Shown: in pieces, positions 10,441 through 19,919 of the stretch | How the letters are laid out: each line of letters opens with the position of its first letter | Position numbering within the stretch: position 1 is the stretch's first letter | Assembly (NCBI GenBank): GCA_022925895.1 | Contig: JAKSYS010000105.1 | Coordinates: forward strand, 1 to 64,000 | DNA from: Fragilaria crotonensis | Lineage: Eukaryota; Bacillariophyta; Fragilariophyceae; Fragilariales; Fragilariaceae | Direction of reading: 5' to 3' | DNA length: 64,000 bases | Notes under the pieces: generated by a model | Database searches by the model: none | What the model was told of the DNA's origin: nothing | What the model saw: the letters and a program-made list of their open reading frames with translations, nothing else | Program-made: the position numbers and the translations under genes

Positions 10441-13400
10441 GCGTGATGTGTACCCGTAAACGTGTTTTTATCCTCTTGAATTTAATTACTGGTTGACTTT
10501 CAGCTAAATCTTGCGCATTTGGACAGAAATTGCTGTCGTGCATAGAAATAGGTAAGTCACCAGTAAAATATCCAGGATAATTCAATTGAGGTGGACTAGA
10601 CTCACCTGTTCCATCAAGATTGATGGGTGAGTCAGGTCCCCTTGAATCAATATATGGGTATTCTGGGTGGTTGTGTTTCTCTCGATAGAAATAAGAGAGG
10701 TGATTGTTGAAAAGTTGCAATTGGGATCACGGAGGGCATCATTGAGATGCGGGAGCGCCCAGGCTCGATAAACGTTGTTTCCAGATGGGGAAATGGTGTA
10801 AACTGGGATCAAGCGGATAGCCAGGGAAAATGGAATCTTTGTGGGATCACGGGCAATGTGATACATTTGTGAGTGCTCATTTCGCCAAAGTTCAGCAGGA
10901 TTATGCTGAATCCAGTCTGGGTCATCCAAATTGTAGGTTTGGAGAGGCTTGGCAGCTTGCTTGTAGAAGAGGGACTTGACTGATTCCTTGGTGTAGGGAT
11001 TTCCATCAGGATCAATGATGATTGGTTGTTGGTCATGATCAAGGGTGACAGGGAAGATTCCAGCTCTTGCTGTTGGGATGGCCATTTCAGTTGGAGAGCC
11101 ATAAGAATAGGTTGGCCACAGAGTGGTGAACCTTGGAAGATAACACCATGTGAAGGTGGGCAGTTCTTGGGAAGGATGCCTGTTGGATCTTTTGATCAAT
11201 CAGTTGCACAACGCGGAATAGGATGTACTCAGAATGCGGTAGAAAATCGATTGAGTCATTGGCAGAATTGGTTGCAATTGGGGTGACTGTCTGCAGGGCA
11301 TCGATGTAACGTAGGGGATCATGATACTGAAGATTCATGATAGTTGTGATGTTGAATGGTTTGCAAACAACAAAATTGATGGCAAGGGCTGTGTCAGTGG
11401 AGTATGAAGTGGCCAGCTGAACATCTGAAGGTTTGGTAACCATTGGGAAGGAAACTGAGAAGGCAGTGAGCAGGTGGTCTGCTGGTGGTAGATTGCCAAC
11501 AATGATCTCATACTGAGAGAATTCAGGGTCTCTGGAGATGCAGATTTTGTGGTGAGCCATGCCATGTTGAAGGATGGCGAAACGGATGAACTCTTGAGCA
11601 ATGTGTAGTGTTGTGGCTTGGGTGTCTGCATGGGTGTCTGCATGGGTGTCAAAGGTATTGACAAAGGCAGTTGTGAATGGATTTGCAGCTCTGAATTGTG
11701 ATTCAATATGTGTGACACTTGATTGGAGATTTTCAAGTTGATGATGGGTTAATTCATCGGGTGGCATCGGGAACTGATCAATATCCTGGAAGGTGTCTTG
11801 AATGAAGTAGGGTAGTTTTCGGAATGTTGTTGACTTGGGAAATAAACTGAGTGCTGCAGCCGAAGAGTTGATATCACGAGCGATTTCGTGAAGATTTCCA
11901 GGGTAGAAGAGATGCTTTGGGTATCCAAGTGTGTTGTAGTTTCTGTGATGAACAAGGTACATCATTCTCAGAGCATAGATAAATGCAGTTGCACACTTTG
12001 ACATGATTTCTGACTGATCATCATCCAGGTCATTGAAGGAAGATGGGAGGTTCTGCGGAAATAGTTCACGTTGTGGCGATCGCAGATGTGCGAGCAATAG
12101 ATAGGTTGCCCGATTCAGTGTGTGGGTCATGCATTCGACTGATAGAATGTCAGACAAGGGGCGTCCCATATGGTAGGGAGCTCGTGTGATGTGAAGGGAT
12201 CGACTGTTGATTGAATAGAAATACCAGAAAAGGTGGTGCCGATTGATATCACGGATGTAGTTCACAGCCGGGGGGTGCATCCAAATAGTTCAGGCAGAAA
12301 GATGCAATGGTGATGCTTGTGTTAACGCAGATTGGCAAGTCGCGGAGGCGAATAGGGCCATTTTTGTCATCATGTAGAATAGCATCTGGGAAGGATAGCT
12401 CTGCGGGAGCATTGTAGTCCTCTTCTTGGAACATTCGGAAAGGGTTGAGATGAATTTCCGAAAGATTATCGTCGGGGCGATAGGGTGGGTCCGGGAATAA
12501 ACTGGGTAGCATTCTTGCTGGTGGTTGGTACTCTGAAGGTAAGTCTTCTTCTTGGGCTTCATTTGCTGAGAGTAAGTCGTTGGGTTGGTCATCATCAAAT
12601 GATTTGTTTTCCTCCATGCAAAGCATTGCGAAGTGTCCTTCATCATCATGTGAGTGAAAAGGAGGAGAAACAGGGTAAGCAAAACTGTTGTCATTACTAG
12701 GTAAATCATTACTGTCAGAGTAATAATTTATCCCAGTGTTGATTTCAGGGTTGTCCTCATCAGGTAAATCCTCAAGTTTGATTGGAATAGGGTGCTGGAC
12801 TTCATCATGAAGAGTGGCTTGACTGCTTGTAGGGTTTGTGTTGGACAACGTGCAGTGGGCCAAGTGGGGAAGATTGAGTCCCGTGGTATCGGTCTTAACA
12901 ACTGTAGTCAAATATACAGTAGTGTCTCTGCAATGGTAAGGCGGGGGAAGCACCGGTGGTTGGTGACGGCGTCCCAGGGCTTGGTGATACATCTGTACTG
13001 CGTACGGGAGAGCAGTAAGAGTAGGCTGGCGAACAGAAGGGGTATCGCGGCGTAGAAAGGTCGGAGAAGCATCGCGGTGTGTTCGCTGTATTAGAGCGCG
13101 GAGTGTAGCTCTCGGAGGAGCTCGAAGGGGGTAGGCTGATGTTTTCGTCGACGTCAGCGTATCCGGGAATGATGACATCATGGTTCTCATCAATGACGTC
13201 AGGACGGTTCTGATACGGTTGGAGGGCGCTTTCCAGGTGAGCGAGTAAATTTTGTGGGTGACAAGTGTCCAGCGAGCGAAGAGATTCTGGGGTTGTCTGT
13301 TTCAGAATTTTGCAAAGTTCCAACGTCAAGAACTGCACTTTCATCTCTTCGATTCTCGAATGTTTCGAGGATGGGATCCGTTGGAGTGTCTTCTTCTGGT

Positions 13401-13774
13401 TCTTCAGCGGGAAACGGCGGTTAATGCGGTGCTGACGAGGCGTAGGGCGGTTTTCAAAGTGTCCAAATCGCCATTGCCGTAATTTTCGGGCAGATTGCGA
13501 AGGAAGTGGCGGAAGAGCAGGAGTTTCTTTTGGGTTCCTTTCGGTGGCTCTTTTCGGGATTGCGGTGAAGATCTTCAAGGGCTTCAACAAGGAAAGCAGA
13601 TCTTGGTGGAGGTTTGTAAACCCTTAGAGTCGTCATGTTCGACGAGTGTTTCGACAAGGCGGGAAGGTTGTATGTAACGCCTTCCGGGTTGCGTTCAAGG
13701 GCATGAGGGGAGCTTTGTTTTGGCGGCCATGTCAGGTTAATTTTCGAGCAAGCATGGTCGCGGGTGTTCTTCAA
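10433..13774 (-). pseudogene. Extra coding-type region of the 11.5-kb element, no recognised domain (fossil)
   Basis: About 3.3 kb of minus-strand frames of good protein-like composition lie between the leader frame and gag, a place where ordinary copia elements have almost nothing. Visible segments include an acidic linker (KLEDLPDEDNPEINTG), a DDDQSEIMSKCATAFIYAL stretch and an alpha/beta-like C-terminal segment. I recognise no envelope, capsid or enzyme motif. It may be captured host sequence, an additional gag-like protein, or part of another element. The region is interrupted several times and I make no attempt to reconstruct it. Confidence 0.5.
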
Positions 13775-15189
13775 AATAGATTGCAGCTTCTTAAAAGGGC
13801 TTGTGTAGACCGTTTTGGTAGTCCTCTGGTAGTAGTAGTGTCCTTCATCGTTGTAGTGTTGTCCATAGTATTCGTTGTGTCCGTAGTAGTTAAATCGTTT
13901 GTCGTTGTCGTCAATTCGGCCGCGTTGGGGGATCTTGATAGCAATTGTTTGCTCTTCGACCAGATGAGGGTCGGAATTCGGAAGAAGGGGAGCGCTGCGG
14001 GTTTTCTGTCATCATCTTGGTTGTTGGAAAGGAATGGGACAACACTCTGAGTAGTAGTATCTGTAGGTCGCTCATCTTGGTGGCGAACGGGATCATCCTC
14101 GACACGGCGAGGGAAAATAAAGAGTCTGCGCTTCGGAGGGGTCTGGAATGCTTCATCAGACATGGGGTAGGCCGCAAAAGTAGGGATGGTGGGGTCGGGA
14201 CAAGAAGCAATGTTGGTCGATGGACGGTCGACGGCGGCAGTAGTAGTCGTTGGATCCTTGGTAACGTTGGTAGTTTCTTCAGTTGGCATGCTTACGTTGG
14301 TTTCTTCTTCTTCTTCTTCTTCTTCTTCTTCTTCTTCTTCTTCTTCTTCTTCTTCTTCTTCTTCTTCTTGATGATGATGATGCTTGGGCTTCTTGATAAT
14401 CTTCTTGTCCATTTCAGTAATCACAGTTGAGTCGAGGTCGCGAAATTCCTCGAGAATAGTATCGATATCGTCGTCGTTGGTGGCGCCACTTTTGTTGGAG
14501 AAAGTGCGCTTCTTCTTGGTAATGTTTGGGTCCTTCTTAATCTTCTGATCGTCACCAGTAGGGGTAGTCGGGAACATAAGGTTGGCAAGCTTGGATTTCT
14601 TTGGGGATCCGTATGCTAAGGCTCCATGGTAGAGGAAAGGGTGAGTGGGAGTGCCTTCAGGGACTGGACTACTGCCAAGGGTGGCAGGGACATCATTGAT
14701 GTCATCAAAGGTCTCAGTGTTGACAGGCTTGGCCTTCTTGGGGCGGGTGGGAGTGGTAGTTGGGGTGTTGGTCTTCATGGTCAAGTCTTTGTTGTTGTTG
14801 TTGAACTTCAGGATTTGTTTTGTTGGGCTCTGGTCGTCAAGTTCCTGAGTTTTGGCGGGAGGTAGTTTCGTAGTTGCACTGTCGCATAACTGTAGTTTTT
14901 CAACGGCGTGTCCGAGTGCTAGTGCAGTAGGCGTAGACGTTGTCGTAGTAGTAGTAGGTACGGTAGTGTCGTGCTTCTGGACGGTGCCAGTAGACGAGTA
15001 GACCTTCGACGGTAGTGTGCCTCTGATCGGTGGTACAAGGCGAGCAACCATGACAGTATTCGTGTAGACGGTACGCGAGTACTGGCCGACAGTACGCTGA
15101 AGGACGGTAGGTCCGGGCGTACGCATGACGGACTTGGAGCACAGGCCACTGGCGGACATGGCTTTGGGCGACGTAGTAGGGTTGACCAT
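13771..15189 (-). CDS. LTR-initiated low-complexity frame with poly-Glu tract (element-encoded, fossil)
   Basis: A continuous 472-codon frame starts inside the 5' LTR, crosses the LTR boundary and presumed primer-binding site, and runs into the internal region. It is Thr/Pro/Lys-rich with a run of about 22 glutamates encoded by the GAA repeat at 14302-14369, preceded by a short His run, and shows no known domain. Its N-terminal part is necessarily repeated in the 3' LTR. Whether it is translated is unknown; alternatives are a leader protein or a chance frame in a low-complexity leader. Confidence 0.45.
   Translation of the reverse strand: MVNPTTSPKAMSASGLCSKSVMRTPGPTVLQRTVGQYSRTVYTNTVMVARLVPPIRGTLPSKVYSSTGTVQKHDTTVPTTTTTTSTPTALALGHAVEKLQLCDSATTKLPPAKTQELDDQSPTKQILKFNNNNKDLTMKTNTPTTTPTRPKKAKPVNTETFDDINDVPATLGSSPVPEGTPTHPFLYHGALAYGSPKKSKLANLMFPTTPTGDDQKIKKDPNITKKKRTFSNKSGATNDDDIDTILEEFRDLDSTVITEMDKKIIKKPKHHHHQEEEEEEEEEEEEEEEEEEEEEETNVSMPTEETTNVTKDPTTTTAAVDRPSTNIASCPDPTIPTFAAYPMSDEAFQTPPKRRLFIFPRRVEDDPVRHQDERPTDTTTQSVVPFLSNNQDDDRKPAALPFFRIPTLIWSKSKQLLSRSPNAAELTTTTNDLTTTDTTNTMDNTTTMKDTTTTRGLPKRSTQALLRSCNLF
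14302..14369. repeat. (TTC)n microsatellite, about 22 units
   Basis: Uninterrupted TTC repeat of 68 bp. It lies inside the leader frame of the LTR element, where it encodes poly-Glu on the minus strand. Confidence 0.97.
15031..15050 (-). other. Candidate primer-binding site of the 11.5-kb element
   Basis: Immediately inside the 5' LTR the minus strand reads TGGTTGCTCGCC. The initial TGG matches the complement of a tRNA CCA end. The tRNA is not identified, and it is not the usual initiator-Met sequence TGGTATCAGAGC. Confidence 0.4.
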
Positions 15190-15551
15190 GGTGAATGTAA
15201 GTAGTACAAATGTGTAGATATGTAGAGGAACAATAGTAGGGAAGTAAAGGCCTTTACTTTGTGTGTTAATGAAAGTTGTAGATGTAGAATAATGAGAATA
15301 GAAGTGGGGGAACCAAATGATGAAAAAGTGAGGTGCAGATGAGACTCCGAGGCTAATGTAGATGGCATCCGATTTAGTACCAGGGGTCGTGTGTAGACCG
15401 GTACGTAGAAATGAGATGGCATCTACATTAGGCCGGATGGCATCTCAAATTCAAATGGTTACGCGGGACAAGAGGTCTGATTCTCAGGAGCTAGTGTTGT
15501 GACGGAAAGTGGTCAGACGACTCATGACGGTGCAACAGTAGATCTCTATCA
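15051..15551 (-). repeat. 5' LTR of the 11.5-kb copia element
   Basis: 501-bp copy of 4011-4512, one G shorter and otherwise identical by eye. It is followed by CATAC, matching the duplication at 4006-4010. Confidence 0.93.
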
Positions 15552-15676
15552 CATACCATACCGGTACAAACACATCAAACATGATATAAAATATAAACTA
15601 TAAACCACATGCACATCATGCAAGAATTAGGGGTTACAGATGATCGCGTACAATACTCCGAGTATATTCTACGTTA

Positions 15677-17362
15677 TTGATCACTTTTCTTGTTCTGATC
15701 CACTTTTCAATGCAATACCGGTACACCAATCCAACCATGAGGTTGCGGAGGTCCATGTCAACTAGAGATGTCAATTTTGGCTTGATGCTGTTGCTGTGCA
15801 TGATGCTATTGTTGCTGTCTGCGGTCACAAATCATAATGATCACATCGCGCTAGTCGAGGACGAATTGATCTCATCGATTTCTGGAACGGAGACGATTTC
15901 TGGAACGGAGACGATTTCTGGAACGGAGACAATTCCATCGTCCGGCGAGGCCTCGAATGGAACCAGTCAAACATTATTCCCTGTTGTGAATCGTAGTGCA
16001 GACGAGAAATGTGGGGCGTGGTCGTCGGCAGTTTTCCAACCGCAGGACTCTGCTGCGGCAGTCCGAACGAAATGGAAAAAAAGTGAGTTGGACAATGGCA
16101 TTGTCCAAACCAATTGGATGCACACTCGATCTGGAGCTCCCTCCGCCACTGGTGTTCTCCATTCATCAGTCTTCTACTCCACTACAGCCTGTAACGCGTC
16201 GAAAGATTTTTTGACTTCGTCGATCACAAAGGAGAGGGTTTTGTGTTCACAAACGCCAGCAATCCATTCCAAGGCTTTATCCACAGGTAACACGATTGTA
16301 TTGAGCTTGGCCGGTGCGGTCAACTGGGAAGAAGCGTTTTCTACCAACGTGTGGCACTATTATGCAGCTGTGTTTCGATGCTGGGCCGGATTGCAAATCG
16401 CATCATATGTTGCCCTGTCTAATGGCTTGAAGCCACATACTTGGGTAGTCATTCTCTTGCCCAGGCAAATCTGGCCGCAAACGAAATTTGCCAGCGACGG
16501 CGTATTTGTTCCTTCGCCAGAGAACTTCGCATCTTTCACCAGATCTAAGAGCGAAACCATGGATGCCATGGTGAGTCTTCAGGGGCTAGCTGATGCCTGC
16601 GGAGGACTTGTCGTTTTAGCGCGTGACGGAGTGTCTATGGGGCAGCTTCGCTCCGTATTGGAAGAAAACAACGCTCCAGTTGACATCGGCATGTGGGTAT
16701 CACCTCCTGAAGATGGGTTGATGTGGGACCTAGCATGGGATGCAAACCTGAGTCCCAGTTTGTCTGATTGTCGAAATTCCATACTTTTACAGTATCGGAA
16801 TGATCTGTTGAATTCGGTGCCATCCCTACGTACGCCCGAGGTCGCCAGACATGTCTGCATCGTCAGCCGACAAGGACGAGGTTTGAGAAACCTATCGCCC
16901 GAGTTTATGTTGAAGTTATTAGGCCGACTAGGAGCGCCGTTGCTCGTGACGCCGAAATTGTCGTTGAGAACCGCTGGGAATGCGTCCGACGGGTTTCCCT
17001 TGCAGCTGGAAAAAAGCTCCCACTCGGGTCAAATACGTTTTGTCTACGACGAATGTGCGGTTCTGCTGGGAGTTCACGGAGCTGGGTTGACTAATGCTAT
17101 GGGACTGCGACCTGGTACGAGTGTCATCGAGCTACAAATGCGAGGTATGACTCATCAATACTTTCGGAACGTGGCGTCGTTGATGGCGGACGTGGACCAT
17201 ACCGTGTTCTTTGTACAAGGCTCTGGCCCAGCTGGAAAAGACGAGTCTGACCTGTTCGCGGATGACAAGGGATTGCAAGATCTATACGAGCTTGTACAAA
17301 AGAAATTAGAGGACAGCATGAGACGTCAAGCGATACATCGAGGCGAATACAACATTCGTTAA
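15677..17362 (+). CDS. Type II membrane glycosyltransferase, GT61/DUF563-like
   Basis: Predicted Golgi/ER glycosyltransferase of the GT61 family, which contains plant beta-1,2-xylosyltransferases and EOGT; donor and acceptor cannot be read from sequence. The first Met gives 561 residues. The internal Met at 15737 (MRLRRSMSTRD) places a basic head before one hydrophobic anchor (about residues 34-50), the usual type II layout, and may be the true start. A stem follows with three tandem SGTETI repeats (about 15877-15930). The catalytic lumenal domain carries the family hallmark LLGVHGAGLTNAMGL then RPGTSVIEL at about residues 463-486. The frame is unbroken and intronless. Its stop lies 9 bp from the stop of the convergent TrhO-like gene, so the 3' ends must overlap. 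Confidence 0.85.
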   Translation: MITFLVLIHFSMQYRYTNPTMRLRRSMSTRDVNFGLMLLLCMMLLLLSAVTNHNDHIALVEDELISSISGTETISGTETISGTETIPSSGEASNGTSQTLFPVVNRSADEKCGAWSSAVFQPQDSAAAVRTKWKKSELDNGIVQTNWMHTRSGAPSATGVLHSSVFYSTTACNASKDFLTSSITKERVLCSQTPAIHSKALSTGNTIVLSLAGAVNWEEAFSTNVWHYYAAVFRCWAGLQIASYVALSNGLKPHTWVVILLPRQIWPQTKFASDGVFVPSPENFASFTRSKSETMDAMVSLQGLADACGGLVVLARDGVSMGQLRSVLEENNAPVDIGMWVSPPEDGLMWDLAWDANLSPSLSDCRNSILLQYRNDLLNSVPSLRTPEVARHVCIVSRQGRGLRNLSPEFMLKLLGRLGAPLLVTPKLSLRTAGNASDGFPLQLEKSSHSGQIRFVYDECAVLLGVHGAGLTNAMGLRPGTSVIELQMRGMTHQYFRNVASLMADVDHTVFFVQGSGPAGKDESDLFADDKGLQDLYELVQKKLEDSMRRQAIHRGEYNIR

Positions 17363-17371
17363 CGTCTAGGT

Positions 17372-19231
17372 TTAGTGCTTTTGCAAATTGCCCACGGCGC
17401 TGCTTGGAGGTGGCCATCGGTCCTTCTGGTCGGGTGGTTGGAAACTGATGTACAGCGGTCGCCCCAACACTGACATACCATCCATACCCACTGCTAAGGC
17501 AGCAGCCTCAGATGTTGCCATCTCTACCCAGGCCTGGCCAAAGAACTGACCGGTCTTGCGATCAGTTCGCCACACAATGTGGGTGATATCTGGGATATGA
17601 GTCATCAAGACGGATTCGTCCATCTTTTGGCGACACATATTCTTGAGAAAAAGCCTCGTGACGCCGTCGGGATTGGGTATCAACTTAGGCGCTTTGACTG
17701 GTGGTGGTGCATGGGCCTTTTCGTTCGTGTGGTCAATCACAGTGAGCAGGCCCTTCCGCTTCAGATTTTCTTGATATTGATGAATCTCCTTCAATTCACG
17801 TTCTTTGAGCTGTCCCTTGGACCGAATGTTCTGCTCAACACACAGTTCACAACGAATGGACTTGGCAAGCTTCTTCTCGCCAGTTTTGTCTTTCATAAAG
17901 CAATCTTTGCAAATCAGTGAAGGAACACCGCATGTTGGACATCGCCTCTTGCCTCGATACTTGTCCCAGGGTTGGTTACACGCTTCGCACTTGCCCTTCA
18001 TTTCCTTGTCTTCAATCTTCTTGGCATGCAAGTCTCCGTCAAGCTTGGGTGGTGCATGTGCAAAGCGTTTGTCGAAGGTATAGTTCTTGCCGGACCAGAA
18101 GCCACCTTGAGGAAACTCTTTGAAGTACTTATCGATGCCCCCTTGTAACTGAAATACTCCTTTGATGCCCAACTCCTTAATTTCCGGGTCTTTCTCCATC
18201 TTGAATTTTAAAAGCGCAGATGCACGTTCACAACGTACGCCGCCTGTACAATACATGAGGACCTGCTTCCCCTTCAATTTCTCCTTAGTCTCCTTCCGAT
18301 CCAGCCAAAGAGGAAATTCCGTTGATTTTCGCATCATGGGGTCGATGTATTCAGCTCCTGCTGGATCAAAACGTCCAATCGCAGCTTCGTAGTGATTGCG
18401 GACGTCGATAACTACCGTGTTCTCCTCCGCAAGTTTCTTGTGATAGTCTTGCGGTTCTAAATGAACGCCCGTGTAACCAAGGGGCGGTGCCTTCTCCCCA
18501 TTCAAACCATAATTGACAAGTTCATTGACGGGCATGACTTTCAAATTTGGAAATCTTTGATTTCTCGGTAAATCCCTCGTTAACTTGAATTCCGTTTGTT
18601 GGAACTCGCCTTTATGGAAGTGTCGCAAAGCCTTACAAAAATTGGTAACAGACTCATGGGTTCCACTGAGAGTACAGTTGAGTCCTTCTTTGGCAACTCG
18701 CATCCGACCTCCAAGGTCGGCTCCAATTTTCTCCATTTTTTGCAAAACCATCTTGTACGTGTCATCATCCCATGGGGGTTCCACGTATTGATAAAATAGC
18801 AACAGAGTCGTATCTGAATGATCTACTTCGTCCGGAGAACAGAAATCCAACGCTGACGACTGGATCATTTTGTCATCGCTATAACAATTCTCAAAGGAAT
18901 CACACGCAGCCGCTGGTGTAGCTGTTGTTGTGCCAACGACCTGTGTGTTCGCGGAACTTTCAGACGTCTGATCACGCAAAACATTGTCTCGTTTCGACTT
19001 TTTGGTTCTCGAATCGCAATTGTCATTCAACAAGGTCTCGTCGTCGTCGACGTGCTTTCGTTTAGATTTCTTTTTGCCCTCTTTCTCCTTCTTCTCCTTC
19101 TCCTTCTTTTTCTCTTTCTTCTCCTTCTTCTTTTGCTTCCTTTCCTTTCGCTCTAAACGCTCAATTGCATCGACGTCATCACCGCCGACGACATTAGTGA
19201 CACGGCTGCTCTTGGATGATGTGAGAGTCAT
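17372..19231 (-). CDS. TrhO/TSTD2-like rhodanese (tRNA uridine-34 hydroxylase family) with C-terminal RRM
   Basis: 619 residues, single exon. Residues 21-85 are Lys/Glu-rich and nuclear-signal-like (KKKSKRKH). Residues 140-255 match the N-terminal domain of the UPF0176/TrhO family, and 265-380 form the rhodanese domain with the active loop YCTGGVRCERA (Cys328, Arg333). Four CxxC pairs follow (415/418, 431/434, 441/444, 461/464), the C-terminal zinc region seen in TSTD2. In bacteria TrhO makes 5-hydroxyuridine at tRNA position 34; that role here is inferred. Unusual for the family, residues 525-597 read as an RNA-recognition motif (TRLFLKNM, GQAWVEMAT, GRPLYISF). A young copia element sits about 140 bp upstream of the ATG and may have displaced promoter sequence. 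Confidence 0.88.
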   Translation of the reverse strand: MTLTSSKSSRVTNVVGGDDVDAIERLERKERKQKKKEKKEKKKEKEKKEKEGKKKSKRKHVDDDETLLNDNCDSRTKKSKRDNVLRDQTSESSANTQVVGTTTATPAAACDSFENCYSDDKMIQSSALDFCSPDEVDHSDTTLLLFYQYVEPPWDDDTYKMVLQKMEKIGADLGGRMRVAKEGLNCTLSGTHESVTNFCKALRHFHKGEFQQTEFKLTRDLPRNQRFPNLKVMPVNELVNYGLNGEKAPPLGYTGVHLEPQDYHKKLAEENTVVIDVRNHYEAAIGRFDPAGAEYIDPMMRKSTEFPLWLDRKETKEKLKGKQVLMYCTGGVRCERASALLKFKMEKDPEIKELGIKGVFQLQGGIDKYFKEFPQGGFWSGKNYTFDKRFAHAPPKLDGDLHAKKIEDKEMKGKCEACNQPWDKYRGKRRCPTCGVPSLICKDCFMKDKTGEKKLAKSIRCELCVEQNIRSKGQLKERELKEIHQYQENLKRKGLLTVIDHTNEKAHAPPPVKAPKLIPNPDGVTRLFLKNMCRQKMDESVLMTHIPDITHIVWRTDRKTGQFFGQAWVEMATSEAAALAVGMDGMSVLGRPLYISFQPPDQKDRWPPPSSAVGNLQKH

Positions 19232-19369
19232 GAAGGGTGACTGAATGTGATCATAAGGTTATTGGAACTGGTTCTGTCGACGAGTATTTTACGACACAGT
19301 GTACAAGCATAGAATGCAGCACTCTGATGGTGTCGAATGGCAAATCGGTGGAGGAGAGGGCAAGCCGGA

Positions 19370-19814
19370 TGTCGAGGATAGTAGGCTACTGGATAAGTCC
19401 AGTACCGGTGAGACAGTGAATACTGTCGTTGGCGAAGCTGAGAGAGATTCGACGTTTGGACGGAATGTCAGATTCGAGTCAGACGTGAACTCGGAATTGA
19501 ACGCACGACTGAACTGGGATAAAGAATTCGAAATTAATCGAACTACGGATTTCCAAAGAGTCCAACAAACCAAGATTCCATCGGAGGACGAAAACTATGG
19601 AAAGTTGGAAGAAAACATTAAACATGTAGGAGATTGGACAGAAGTCCACTATAAAAGAACTGGGAAGAACAAGAAGGAGACACAAGGAAGGAAGAAGACA
19701 GGAGAAGGTTCTGGAGAGACAGAGAAGGGAACCTGGAAGAGGAGTTTAGTTAGAACCTAAACTCATAACTTTTACTTTGCTGATTTTGTCAAGGCCTGAC
19801 AACTGCAGTTATCA
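19370..19814 (+). repeat. 5' LTR of the 6.0-kb copia element
   Basis: 445-bp direct repeat of 24929-25373 if cut at TG and CA. The shared block extends two bases further at each side, so GA...CC ends are also possible. Most of it is an open frame of highly charged, Lys/Glu-rich composition. Confidence 0.93.
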
Positions 19815-19919
19815 CCCCATAACCAGAGCAAGTACTGTGGTACCGCGCTCACGATATCTGGGATTCTCAACACGTTTTATAAAACGATTGTTTTTGAGAG
19901 TTAAGATCTAACGACGACG

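Larger units (their letters stand above)
4011..15551 (-). mobile_element. Oversized Ty1/copia-type LTR retrotransposon (fossil copy, young)
   Basis: An 11.5-kb element read on the minus strand. Its LTRs (502 and 501 bp) start TG and end CA, and both flanks carry the 5-bp duplication CATAC (4006-4010 and 15552-15556). Minus-strand order is 5' LTR, an LTR-initiated low-complexity frame, a 3.3-kb region of extra coding-type sequence, gag, protease, integrase, reverse transcriptase, RNase H, polypurine tract, 3' LTR. The PR-IN-RT-RH order and motifs are those of copia (Pseudoviridae kin). LTRs differ by one G in a G run, so insertion was recent on an evolutionary scale. The coding part is nevertheless broken, with roughly half a dozen or more interruptions. 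It is about twice the length of ordinary copia elements. Confidence 0.92.

Noticed and set aside
13945-14430. Plus-strand frame with a long Phe run
   Set aside because: It is the antisense reading of the poly-Glu microsatellite within the LTR element.
15877-15930. Three SGTETI repeats as a separate repeat element
   Set aside because: They are an in-frame expansion within the stem of the glycosyltransferase, best treated as part of that gene.
19815-19832. CCATAACCAGAGC after the 5' LTR as a primer-binding site
   Set aside because: It resembles the tRNA-Met anticodon arm in the same sense, not the complement, so it cannot be assigned as a priming site from sequence alone.
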